From: Ischnura elegans
Taxonomy: Eukaryota > Arthropoda > Insecta > Odonata > Coenagrionidae
Reading direction: 5' to 3'
Assembly: GCF_921293095.1 (NCBI RefSeq)
Contig: NC_060257.1
Coordinates: 94,539,449 to 94,603,448 of the forward strand
Length of the DNA stretch: 64,000 nt
The notes under the pieces were generated by a model. The model was given only the letters and a program-made list of their open reading frames with translations, had not been told where the DNA came from and searched no databases. This document shows positions 44,407 through 55,869 of this stretch, piece by piece; the first letter of the stretch is position 1, and the number at the start of each line of letters is the position of its first letter. Both the position numbers and the translations under genes were made by a program.

Positions 44407-46129
44407 GTCCAGTATCTTAGAATATAGCTCCATTCCATTGGCAAGTGGGGAAATAGCAGCTTATCAGAGGTGACTATACAAGTTCATCATCGTATTTGAA
44501 AACTTATTTTTACCTGGATATGTGAAGTTTTGAAAAGAAAACGATTACATTTTCGTTGCGAATAGTGTTGAGGGCATTTCAATTTCTTTACGCGATGCGA
44601 CCATGGTTAAATCGAACGTAACCAATGTAATAGTTTTTCTGAACGAATCGATGGTTTTATTATTGCAGCCAGTTACCAGTGAAGTGAAGGATATTATGGT
44701 TTACGAATGCTCCTGTGTGCTGTAAAATACTGATTCAGAAGTGCCGAATACATTTAAGAGTGTGCTACTTATTACCGTGTGGATTACATATTTTTGTCCT
44801 TTGGAAAGTGAAACAATACACTATTTTCCATGCCTTACTAGACGGAAAGAAATATTGATTCTATTCTGTCGATCGATGAGACTGTAAGTCTCCGTGTAAA
44901 ACAGGCTTATGGAATTACTCCAAGCATTGTGATCCATTTGAAGGGATGGGAAATGCACTTCATTTTGGCATTTTTCAATCACCACAATGGTTATAAATGT
45001 AACTGTAATTTTAATTATAAAGTACTATGGGCCCATGCGATAGTTCGGAAACTGTGGCGCGTATATCGGAGGAAACCTGATTCCATTAGCAATCGCCACT
45101 GTGATGGGATTACCGCCATCATTAACTCTAAATTTTGAATCGGCCTCGAAACAGAGCGTAACCTCGGAGATGTGGGGGGAGGGAACCTGTCTGGGCATTT
45201 CAGGAATATAAATAAAGGCGATACTCGAGCTAATAGTTTTTTGAAATAACTTAAGCTGAAGGATCGTTTATAGTTGGTATTGCAGATGGCAGTCTTGTTT
45301 AAATAAAACCACAGCAATATATTTTTCTATTCGAATCTTAAGAGATAATGAATAATATAAATGAAGTCGACAGTTAATACGAGTCTTGCTCTGCTGTCGA
45401 TTCCGTAAGATGAGGTGACTAAATTTTGTTTTAGAATCAGTAATTAGGGTCTCCGCGAGGGTCTCTGAAAGTTATCTAACCGTATAGCTCCTGTCTTTTA
45501 TTTTCTCATCCTATTACTCACACAGTCAATACATTGATATAGTAATTTCAATGTTTTGTACATTTTCAGTATGAAGCCAATGAATATAGTGTTGTAGCTT
45601 TTGAGGCGTGGAATTAAGTCATATATGAGGCCATGTAGCTTTAAAATGGCAGGCTCTCTGTTTGGGAAGTTGAAGAGAAAGGGTGCGATTGTGGTGGTGA
45701 TCAAGCCGGATGTGAAGAGGGCAAGCATCGATGGAGATGCAGAAGGGGAGGGAGTCCACGAGAGACAGCGACCACCTCCGTCTGTCATGATAAAAGACCA
45801 CCAGCAGAAGGATAGAGGAGAATAGAGTGCCACATTGAATGAAAAGGATTCATCTGGCGACAAGGTGAGCACATAAAGCCCTTAAAGAAGCCACTTTCAT
45901 TTGGCTGCCATGCAAAAAGCATATATGCTTATGCATAGGTTATGTAACCTTGGTGAAGAGGGGTGATTACACCCGTAGAGTAACTTCAGGAATATTCGTC
46001 AAATTCAACTGGGAAATTTCTGTAAAGCATGGTATGGTATCAGGAGGAGCTGTCCTATAGTTGAAGCCTAGGGAAGGAAGGGTGAAGAGACACGTGGTGT
46101 AGGCATTAGCCTGCTCTCAATGAAAGGTG
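44407..46129. other. Intergenic sequence with no recognised gene
   Basis: Open frames on both strands at 45,498-45,872 overlap each other and show no domain. Nothing else recognised. Confidence 0.4.
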
Positions 46130-46330
46130 CCCAGGAGACCACGGGTTAATGTCTCATCTGACGGACATAGTGGTGAACTTGAAGCACAACCCACAGAGAA
46201 CTCAAGTAGGGATTGCATAGTCTCTGAAAATCATTGCCATGACTGAGAATTGAACCCAGGCTCACTGTGTGGTAAACAAGCACTGATATATGCTACCACA
46301 CTAGCCTGATGCCTGGCAATTTCGTCCCTT
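46130..46330 (-). mobile_element. tRNA-derived SINE-like sequence
   Basis: Read on the minus strand, GGCTAGTGTGGTAGCATA (A-box-like) is followed about 45 bases later by GGGTTCAATTCTC (B-box-like), the spacing and order of a tRNA-type RNA polymerase III promoter. The body extends through CCGTCAGATGAGACATTAA-type sequence. Ends and target duplication were not resolved. Confidence 0.55.
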
Positions 46331-46432
46331 TGAGTTTGTCTCTCTCTATCTCTTGTACTCATTCAGGCTAATAATGTATAGCAATAACTTAGAAAGATGG
46401 ATCGATATAGGAGGGGGGGACTAGATTAGTGT

Positions 46433-46557
46433 AAAGGCCATTTTACACGGTACACGGAATTGCACAATCTGACGTACCTGCGAAGGCGCAATCAAAATTG
46501 CATTGTGTAAAGCGGTGAATTGCTAGAACACATGCGAGAATGCATGGATGCGAGATG
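46433..46557. mobile_element. Left half of a split palindromic MITE
   Basis: Starts AAAGGCCATTTTACACGG and carries ACACGGAATTGCACA, which is mirrored by GCACGGAATTGTGCA at the far end of the structure (63,556-63,656, inverted). It breaks off at CGAGATG, where the large inverted-repeat unit starts. The missing half is found 17 kb away, beginning CAGATGGCAAAATAGC. Confidence 0.75.
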
Positions 46558-47597
46558 GGTCATTCCATGTCAACTCAACCATTTTTTGGGGGGTCCCACG
46601 CTCACCATCTCAGATTTTGATAATTTTTTCCCTGTTATTAGTTTCAACCTTAGTTAAGAAAAATCCAAAATATTAAAGACCCATTGCTAGTATTTTCCAA
46701 GATATGAGTGTTTGAAGTCAATGAGGCGCACACAAAAATTCTGCGCACCGGTCACATTATTCAAAACTACCATATTTGTGCCCCTGTACAACCTAAACCA
46801 AACAAGTGAAGCTAGTAAAAATTTTAGAGTCTATAAACATGCTGCTATAGTTTTCAAAAATGCTATCAAAACGATTTTCATTTGACAACTTTTTTTTCTA
46901 TAAATGTTCAAAAATTGCACTTTTGACAAATTTCTACAAAAAAGTGACATTTTCAAATCATTGTAAAAATCACATATATCAAATGAAAGCCATAAAAATC
47001 TCTGTGAGCATGGTAAAGACCACCAAATGTAATATAGAGTGAGGTTTTGGGCAATTTTGAATTTGTTTGTTAATAAATCTTATGAAAATCATCATTCCGC
47101 TAGTGTTTTTTGTTGAAAAATGCCACTTTTTCAACTTCTAATTACAAAAAAGGGACACCAATTAGGGGGCTGAGTTTTTTAATATAACTTGCACTATACT
47201 CCCTCTTCCAGGAAAATTAAACCTGAAGCTGCTCCCATGATGGATAGTGTTTCTATGATTTATTTTAATGATGGTTGTAAAATGGCGGGCTACAGCACTT
47301 ATGTTTCAGGGCTTCCCCCAAAAGGGTAGTTGTATTTGAGTATCAAAGTTCCTGTAAATCCCTTTCATTCTTTAAATTTAGCAGGCAGTCTATTTTTAAT
47401 TTCCAAATAGTATAAAATGGAAACATTTTAGCAAATATATGGATTTACTAGATATTTGCAATTAGGCAAAAACTGGTTGAATATGTACCTATTCGAAGGA
47501 TAAGTACATACCTCTGACCTCTAAGCCTGATGGTAAGCATCCTCAACTGTTTGAATAACACAGCCATTGTACCATCTGTTTTTATATTCGAGAATCC
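46557..47597 (+). repeat. Left inverted end of the large transposon
   Basis: Intact copy of the terminal repeat. A 60-codon frame at 46,860-47,042 is present in both arms only because the arms are copies; it has no domain. Near-identity with the right arm is visible over hundreds of bases. Confidence 0.9.
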
Positions 47598-47654
47598 AGA
47601 CAAGGGAGACGCCAACTATCGGCCGAATTCGAAAGTAGAGCTTCGAGGGAACCT

Positions 47655-48100
47655 TTGGTGGCTAGGCATTTACCGCAGTAAGCCACGTTGATCAAGCATT
47701 GGAATTGTTCGGTATTCTCTGATTTCTGTAGTTATTTTGTTGACATGAAGCTATCATTACGTCGTAAGCAATATATTTTATCCATTGATATTGTGCTTGA
47801 GGCTTTTAGTTTGGTTTTATTGCTACAATTCGTCACTCAACTACACAACGTTGGTAATATAGAAACACGTTGCGAAATCATAGGCATTGTAGGGTAGGTA
47901 GGGTAGGTAGTCAGTTTTCTCTGGATAAATTGTTAGTGTTAAGCTTCGATAACTTCGTTAGTAATGTATTTTATGCATTTATATAAATGTGTTTGAGGTC
48001 TTTTAATTGATTTGATCACTGCAATTCATCATTCCCCTTGACGGTAAACCCCGACGGTGGGAAACCACGTTGAGAAATCTTTGGCATTGTTGGGTATATT
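47655..48100 (+). repeat. Imperfect tandem repeat (~200-bp unit)
   Basis: Two diverged units: 47,789-47,895 and 47,984-48,096. Each runs TTGTGCTTGAGGC/ATGTGTTTGAGGT ... CACGTTG-GAAATC-T-GGCATTGT-GGGTA. They are separated by GGTAGGTAGGGTAGG. They lie just inside the left arm of the large transposon. Confidence 0.7.
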
Positions 48101-48495
48101 GTGTTTTCTGTAATTATACTCGACGGCAAAAACAATTTTTTGAGACCTGATACCATTCCTGCTAATTATTATGCAAAATGACCTCCTGAATCCGAACATG
48201 ACATCCGCTTTCATCCATCACCTACCATTTTCAGGGGAAAGCCCCCACTCTAATTTTCATCACTTTCATATGTCTTGGAGGAATGAAAATGATTATATTA
48301 GAATTTATATTTCTTATTAGGTTTTTTAGAGGTGAAAAGTTCTAAAACATGATAATTAATGGTAAGGTTGTAGATTTGGGGGGATTGATTTCCGTTAATG
48401 ATTTAAAAAACCCATTAAAATGATGAACCTTTCCTTTTTTCGCAATTTTTTACTTATTTTCTTCATTTTTCAGCTCCTATTTTATTTTCCCCTAC
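48085..48495 (+). repeat. Inner inverted repeat of the large transposon (left)
   Basis: Diverged inverse of 52,505-52,965: ACACCATTCCTGCT, AAAATGACCTCCTAAATCCGA, CATCACCCACCATTTTC-GGG and GGAGGAATTAAAA blocks in the same order. I judge identity at roughly three quarters by eye. Confidence 0.75.
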
Positions 48496-48654
48496 CCCAA
48501 ATATCCTACAATGATGGAAAAATATACATATCAACAGATTATATCAGCAATAATAAAAATATTTAGGTACACGGCATAGAAAAAATAATGAAAAGGTGTG
48601 CCAACAGTTGAGAAGGTACGCTACCATGCTGGTGCCCTCAATACCACACGCGCA

Positions 48655-49570
48655 TCAACAAAGAAAAAAATAACCAGTGTGAAGTGAAGTAGAAGTTTCT
48701 CATGCAAAAACAGCAGTAGGCCTAATATATCAACATACCCGCATTCAATTTCCCTGAAAATCTCCTCACAAATTTGATGATGTCTTTATAGAACCTTTCC
48801 CTGTGTTAATCTGAAACTGCTCCTAAATATTCTATGAAAATATCCAGGTGTGAATGAAGGAAATGCATTTTTAGTGACACGTTAAACCCCGTGGCCTAAT
48901 ACGCTGACAGCAGTTCACACGTTTCTGAGCTCATTCTCACAGCTAACACACGTTTCAGAATCCAAGCCAAGCTCGATTTTATTTATAATTCAGGTGTTTC
49001 ATGTACGTCGAATCTTTGAAAAGTTTCCTAATCTGGGGGTCCACGAGTTCCTTCCTTGGTTTTAGCCTCACTAATTGTAAGACGAGGAAATTAAGTTAGT
49101 AATTGAAATTCAGCTCCTGTCTTTTCGATTGCCTTCACAAAGTATTTCATCTGTCTTAATTTGATGTGCAATGGTGGCAAGTGAATATTTTCTGTCGAAA
49201 CCAGGGAAACATAAGCAACATTTTTATAACCATGAGTAAAGCTTTCTCGCAGAGGCCAATTCCGTACTATGTAATGAATTTTCACGGGCGCGGCTGTTGT
49301 ATTCACAAAGAAAGCAGCACTATTTCGTGAAGCCTGATTGCAGTCCCATGAGTAGAGCGACAACTTTCAGATCAGCGCAAACTTACCAATTATAATCACG
49401 ATAATTAATTCTTTCAAGGATTCAACAGAAATATCTGTACGTCTCCTTCATATCAGCAGAGTATGCAGACAGGACAGAAGGTAACTCATTCCCATTGGCC
49501 AACAGGTCCACTTTAAAGCTTGTCTTTGACGAATCCATAAACAGTCTCCATTTTTTGGGTCACATGGCAT
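48655..49570 (-). pseudogene. Unclassified multicopy arthropod protein (LPPLHIKL family)
   Basis: Broken minus-strand coding region. From the N-terminal side: PKKWRLFMDSSKTSFKVDLL, ANGNELPSVLSAYSADMKET, LKVVALLMGLQSGFTK-CCFLC, then after a shift NWPLRESFTHGYKNVAY, ENIHLPPLHIKLRQMKYFVK, and, after further damage, FNVSLKMHFLHSHLDIF and EYLGAVSD. I recall this block order from proteins annotated as uncharacterised in many arthropod genomes, often in many copies, which fits a transposon gene. No catalytic motif is known to me. It lies between the inverted ends of the large transposon, so it is probably its own gene. There are several stops and frameshifts, and no start or full C-terminus. Confidence 0.65.
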
Positions 49571-49863
49571 CATCAGTTCTATCAATAATGCATTTAATTA
49601 CAGAAAAAAACAAGCCTTTACCTTCCATAAAAAGTAATTTCAGTGCTGACTGACAGGAAAAGATTTTTATGCCCTATTCTAAGGGATTGTCATTCATTTA
49701 CGCGAAACTATGTGCCAGTGGTTTGACCAAATATTTGTTTAAATTACTGTAACAAGTGGTGCAACAAACACTTGGAGCTTAATTCTAGTCCTGACCGCCA
49801 ACTTGACCGCCAAAGTAAAATTTATAAGCAGTTTTAAAAATTATAAGAAGAGGTAATTGTTGC

Positions 49864-50345
49864 GATGCTTAAGTCAATTCACCGCAAACATAGTAGAAGC
49901 GATGAGGATGATTTTTACACATTTAATCTCGGTAATGATCACAACTCAAGCCCATATACTGACATTCACTTGGAAAAAGCCGGAGTGAAACAACTTCTAC
50001 TGTAATCCTTGTGTAGGCTTTCGCGGTGTGGTGAGGATTCAGCGTGGAGGTTTTCGGGGTTACTACCGCGTAGATTCTGTAGATTGATTTGCGATCAGAT
50101 TTGTCTGCAGAGATGAATCTATATGTAACCCCGAAAACCTCCACACTGAACTTCTACTGTTTCGCACAATTTTAACTACTTGGAAAAAAAGGATCATCCT
50201 TGTCCGAAACAGCGAAAAATGTTGACTCTGCGATTGCTAGAGATACCGAAGGAAGATTACGACAACTTCAATACACACAATTGATTAGAGAGGCTGATAC
50301 TTTGTGCAACTCCATTCTTATGGAGAAAGAATACTTTTTAACTGA
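49864..50345 (+). pseudogene. Coding-like stretch split by a hairpin insertion
   Basis: The frame from ATG 49,864 reads MLKSIHRKHSRSDEDDFYTF and continues to VKQLLL. There the 145-bp hairpin insertion (50,004-50,148) interrupts it. After the insertion the same frame continues LFRTILTTWKKR. One shift later, SSLSETAKNVDSAIARD runs to EYFLTEMRI and TAA at about 50,343. Composition and length suggest a former coding sequence, but I recognise no domain. Confidence 0.3.
50004..50148 (+). mobile_element. Leader-plus-hairpin insertion, copy C
   Basis: A 145-bp insertion between perfect 12-bp direct repeats AACTTCTACTGT (49,992-50,003 and 50,149-50,160). The leader of 36 nt contains TAGGCTTTCGCGGTG. 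It is followed by a stem whose arms are 50,040-50,063 and 50,125-50,148 (23 of 24 pairing, GTGGAGGTTTTCGGGGTTAC), with additional pairing of TAGATTC inside. The 3' arm abuts the second direct repeat. Confidence 0.9.
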
Positions 50346-50369
50346 AATGAGAATATAAAATCTTAGTCT

Positions 50370-52287
50370 CCCTACAAACACAGAAAGAATTAAATCTGTA
50401 TTAAACAAGTATTTTGAAATCCACGAAATCTCAATTATATCTAGATTTAATCTGTTGCAAAGGTGTTGCTATGTCCTCTTTTTCTCATATTATATCTAGA
50501 TTTAATACATGAAATATCTTGCCCCACAATACAGACTTTTCAGGGATTAAATCCAGATTTCAGTATCTAGATTTTCCAGGGATACATTATAGTACTGCTT
50601 TTCATTTGAACTTTTATCAAGAAACCTTTGCGTTACAATTAATGAAATATATTGAGGAAGCTTCCCTGAAGGGAAAACCCTCTGACCACCACAATAAGAT
50701 CTCTACCTATTCACCCCTTAGCTCCAACAATAATTATATCATCAAGCACCCAATAAGCAAAATCTTTAAAAATTAACTAACCACTATGCGATAATAAACT
50801 GACTTGAAGGAAAAAGATTGTTTATTTGGATTGAGAAAACATGACTCATAATAATTGATATTTTATTAAAAAGGTACAAATATCTATTTATATCACATAC
50901 AAATTCCAAGCATTTCAAATTAAAGTGAAATTAATAATTTATTAATTCAACTAGCTTTTAATGTGCCCATATCAATGTCATAGATTTTTAGGTGGAAAAA
51001 TACATTAAGTAACCACTTCGCAATAATACACTGACTTGAGGAAAAAGGTTAATAATATGGATTAAAAAACATGAGATAGAGTAATTGATGCTTTATTAAA
51101 AAATCACAAGTATTTTTAATTATCATTATATATGAATTCCAAATTACTATGAATCTAATTGATGTTGAGTATCATTTGCCTCCTCCTGCCCCTTGCACTG
51201 GCCTGCCACAGCCAGAAAGGGAGGAAAGATAAACACAATATACTACATAGAAAAGTGGCAGGTGGATAAAGTGAAAGGCTTTGCAGTCAATATAAAATAA
51301 ATTTTTAAAGTACTAGTTCAGGGAGAAAGCAGATCAATAAAAACAAAGGCATTGAAATCAACAAACATGACGACACTCACGGCAGAGTTAAATGCTTATA
51401 ATACAAGGTTAAGATAAAAAGCAGATTTATAAAAACAAAGCCATTTAAGTCAATATAAGTGAGCCCATTGAAGTCACAGTTTAACCATGGGCCCAATAAC
51501 GGTCACTCTAGTGAATTTTTAGGGAGAGAAATGATAAAATTTTTATATTGCAAGGTTCAGTTAGAAAACAAGTTCATAATAACAAAGCCATTGAAGTTAA
51601 CATACCTGAGGACACTAAAAGCACAGTTCAACCATGGGCTTAGTAAGAAAAAAGTTAATGGAGAAACCAGGTTCAAAAGAAGGGAATTATGGAAATGGAG
51701 TTCAGACTTCAGGGTTCAATAAGCCCACCGAATAACATTGAGAAACGAAAAATTTCTCCTCGTCGTCGTTTTTGTTGACAAGACCATCCCTCGTTACTAT
51801 TTTCAGAGGCACTTTACAAATTGAAACATTACGATACAGTCATAAAATGAAGCTCATAATGAACCAACGTAATAGATAAATGTGCACCAACGTAATGGAT
51901 TATGGTTTTAAAAAACTATGCATGTATATTGAATGATAAAGTTCACTACATACGAAAGATCCAGGTTACTGTGAGGTGCAAATACGATACTTATGCAATC
52001 GATGGATATTAAGGAAAAATATAACAGATAATGGAGCAAATAAACCATATGCAGCTCGTGTCGGTCAAAACCAGTCGTTTAGTAACAATAACAAAACACA
52101 CTTTCACAGTTCATCACTAATGTTTCGGCCATTTTGCAAAATCACGTCATCGACGCAAGCGCCGCTAGAGGCGCAGAAACTTCGGAAACAGATTTAATCC
52201 GTATATAAATAGGATTTGGAAATCTAGATTTGATGTATTACGAAATCTCCCTAAAATACAGATTTGATCTTTTTTGTGTTTGTAGGG
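50370..52287. mobile_element. 1.9-kb non-autonomous element with CCCTACAAACACA ends
   Basis: The left end is CCCTACAAACACAGAAAG. The right end, read inward, is CCCTACAAACACAAAAAAG, and both are followed by AAATCTGTATT. The interior consists mainly of tandem repeats: two units of about 230 bp (50,779-51,008; 51,009-51,150 and on) and three units of about 90-100 bp with ACAAAGCCATT...ACCATGGGC (51,313-51,645). AAATC-AGATT motifs recur near both ends. No coding capacity. The target duplication is unclear (CTTAGTCT versus CTTATATT). Confidence 0.7.
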
Positions 52288-52504
52288 CTTATATTTTTCG
52301 TGGGATAAGGAAGTATTACTTTTCCTTTTTGGCTGCGAAAGCTAAGAGTATTGCCGTCCAAGGCTAAGCGGGCGAGGCATTGTGAGGGCCAGCGTAGTAA
52401 AGTGAACCTTCCGAGGTATTGATACAAATTTTAACCATTGTTGCTATGCAGCAAAATATTTTTATTATTGCTGCTGTTTCTTGTTTTATATATATTTTTA
52501 TCAT

Positions 52505-52965
52505 TCGGTGGAGGAAGACGTGAAATGGCAGCTGGAAAATTTAAAAAATACGTGAAAATTTGCGAAAAAATGGCAAAATTGATAATTCTTAATGCGTTTT
52601 CACACAATTTACGGAGACTTATTCCCCCCGAATCTACCTCCTTGCCATATTTGCACCCCTCAAAACCCTTAGAAAAAATTTAAATGCTAAAGTAATCGTT
52701 TTAATTCCTCCAAATGACTGAAAAGTGGTAAAAAATGGAGGGGGAGCTCCCCGAAAATGGTGGGTGATGGGAAAAAACGGAGTTCATATTCGGATTTAGG
52801 AGGTCATTTTACAGTAGAAGCAGCAGGAATGGTGTCAGGGCCGATAATCATGCCGTCCAGTGTTATTTTGTTAGTATTGTGATAACGTTGTAAGTAATAT
52901 ATGTTATGCGTTACCAACAGCCAATACTTTCCAAAGCCAATACTTTCCAAAGCCAATACTTTCAA
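52505..52965 (-). repeat. Inner inverted repeat of the large transposon (right)
   Basis: Inverse of 48,085-48,495; see that entry. A short triple repeat of CCAATACTTTCCAAAG lies beside it at 52,920-52,960. Confidence 0.75.
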
Positions 52966-54800
52966 TTCACCGCCTTGCTGGCTTAGGCAACCAACGGAAA
53001 TTAACAATTCCCTAATTTAAAATATACTCTCCCTGCGTGGCACGGCCGCCATTCTTTGTTGCCCCTAGGTATCTATATACCTCTTCATAACCAAGAAAAA
53101 TCTTCCTCGACATATTTCAATTGATACAGCGGGATGCCTCGACGATACTTAATACCACAGAGTTGTGCTCCTACTACGCCTATGCTATTATCAGAACCCT
53201 AACCTCGCTGCGTCGGCCATATTGTCAGCGCCTGCAGCGCCGCCATCGGTGATTTGAGTCTCGAATACCATGGTGACATAAGTTCCAGGATTTTTAATAA
53301 TGTTCTTGGCACATGATTTTGCTTGTCTATTTTGTAAATCAACTTTTTTAGGCACTCTGAACTTGGGCAGAGAAAGTCCTCTGAATAGGGTGGTTTCCTA
53401 ATATTTTTTAATTGCCTATATCGAAAGATTATTACTCCTGGAGTACGTATTTCACGCTTTTAGATTTTTAAATGACAATATCTATTTTTCGCGATTAAAT
53501 GAAGAGTGAAAATTTTCAAGCGCGCGAAAACGCGACGCGTTAGTATGAATGCCAGGAAATCTCTCCGTACGTCGTATTTCTGGTTCCCCCTCCCGCCCAG
53601 TGAGGTGACCTTGAGGCGAGGCTTAGCGCTGATACGTCGCAGGGTGCTAGCGGAGTAGCTGAGTACCCTGCTGGCTGGTAGCGCTTGGCTTAAATAAGGA
53701 TTATTAATACCTTATCAAACGAGGAAAACTTTCCCACCTTAGCCAGTTTTAATAAATGATTATTAAGACATGTTTCCCTGAGCTCTGCGCCTGATGCATG
53801 CATTGGTAACCTCCTCAGACGATGCATAACTCCTATCTTCTCCTATAGAAACTAGGTCCCTGTGACGTCACGTGGAGAGGCATCGCATGGGCGCCAATCT
53901 GGCCCTTTTCAAATGAGGATAAAAATGGACCATTGCCATTCGTCTATACCGGCATTTCTAAAACGAAATAATTTGTATATTATGAAAACACTAATGGTGG
54001 GTAACGAATCGCAATTATTGCCTTTTGTATTCTTTGATGAAGGAAACTACCCTATTGTTACTCATTTTCACTGATTGAAATGTTTTAGTGATGAGGTCTT
54101 GTCCCTTAATTGTTTTAGAGTTTTAAAACCGCATGTTCAATTTTGGTTTCCAAATCTCTACATCATCACTGGAAACATATGATGTTTTTATGCCTTCAAC
54201 ATTTTTATCAACTCACTCAAATCACACATTGATAAAATGTTTTGTCCAGTAGGTTGTTGTAAACAGGCTCTTGTAGGTAAACATTTTACCGCTCCCCCGA
54301 TTCATCACATACACTTTTTCCATGACTTGTAGCAAGAAATGCCATTCTGCTGAGAAATCAAAGCCTGATTAATGCAATTCAATTTTTCTTGCTGTCTGCA
54401 CACTAATTTCCCATAAGCTTTTTCTGAGTGGTCTAGTCTGTGCCCCAAATGGAATGCAGCATTATTTTAAGAATGCATATTTTTCCAAATATACACACTT
54501 GTGGAGGAGACAAACCTAAAAATCTGGTGAGACTGTTCCTGTAGAGGAGATATGATGAAACCCCCTTCTCCATACTAAGTTACCTTTCAATTCCAATAGA
54601 AGATCATTTATGTAGCACAGTCCTTGTTCTTGAGTTTAAGTGGTCTTGTGACATTTGTCTTCCAAAAGTTTTCAAGTAAAGCACATATCAAAACCCTCCA
54701 TTACATAAAACATGTAAATTCAAACTAAAAAGTGTCACAACCTCCAGGGATGTTCAAATTCATAAAATTATTAGTCGACACACCAGAACTCTAATCTTCA
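52966..54800. other. Interior of the large transposon, right side, no recognised gene
   Basis: No domain in any frame. CTGTGACGTCACGTGG at about 53,855 is a CRE-like palindrome of the kind also seen in the 736-bp MITE. Confidence 0.4.
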
Positions 54801-54989
54801 ATGTCAAAGACTGATGGTCTAAATGATGTCTACACTGTGTTGAGAGCTAAAGCATAGCAACATGAAACTTGGTATTCCAATGAGAGTAACTAACATATTG
54901 AAAGTGCTCAAACTCAAAAGCAGACTTGAACTACAAGTGTCTAAACGTCTCCACTTCCCATACATTTTCATCATACACCTGGATATTAT

Positions 54990-55635
54990 GTCGCTGCTGT
55001 ATATGAAAACAGATGGTACATTGGCTGTGTTGTTCAAACAGTTTAGGATGGTGAAATTCTTGTGAATTTCATGATACCAGATGGTAAGGCTAGGTAAACA
55101 TTTTGCCAAAACATTTGGATTAGTGCTGGATAATGTTGACTGATGTGTTAATGCATGTTCCAGAGCGTAAGACCATCACAGGAAGGCAGTGTACTTTACC
55201 AGATTCCACAGTCACTGCAATTGAGAAGGCCTGGGATGCTTACAATCAGGCTTAGAGGTCAGAGGTATGTACTTATCCTTCGAATAGGTACATATTCAAC
55301 CAGTTTTTGCCTAATTGCAAATATCTAGTAAATCCATATATTTGCTAAAATGTTTCCATTTTATACTATTTGGAAATTAAAAATAGACTGCCTGCTAAAT
55401 TTAAAGAATGAAAGGGATTTACAGGAACTTTGATACTCAAATACAACTACCCTTTTGGGGGAAGCCCTGAAACATAAGTGCTGTAGCCCGCCATTTTACA
55501 ACCATCATTAAAATAAATCATAGAAACACTATCCATCATGGGAGCAGCTTCAGGTTTAATTTTCCTGGAAGAGGGAGTATAGTGCAAGTTATATTAAAAA
55601 ACTCAGCCCCCTAATTGGTGTCCCTTTTTTGTAAT
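54990..55635 (-). repeat. Right inverted end of the large transposon, inner part
   Basis: Inverse of 47,141-47,597, including the block ending at TTTTTTGTAAT where the 7.3-kb insertion starts. Relative to the left arm it contains about 190 extra bases near 55,060-55,240. Confidence 0.85.
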
Positions 55636-55869
55636 GAGGAACTTGCATGGGTCGTAGATTGCTCTAAAAACTATTTTGAATAAGTCAAATGGATACATTA
55701 GCTCGCAAAAATACCTTCAGTTTCTCCATTCAACATCAAAAGAAATAAAAAAATTGCATTTAAAATCGAGAAAAATTTCTCTGAGCCGACCACTGCGCGA
55801 AGACACCCGAGCGTTGCCGAGGCCAGGCGTGACGTCATAGGTGCCTAAACAACCGTGGGGAGTAGGGAA

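Noticed and set aside
45498..45872. Overlapping open frames of 124 and 74 codons on opposite strands
   Set aside because: Neither has a domain or a recognisable composition. Overlap of long frames on both strands is expected in such a G/A-rich stretch.
46860..47042. Identical 60-codon frames at 46,860 (+) and 63,071 (-)
   Set aside because: The identity comes from the inverted ends of the large transposon. The peptide is of low complexity and shows no domain.
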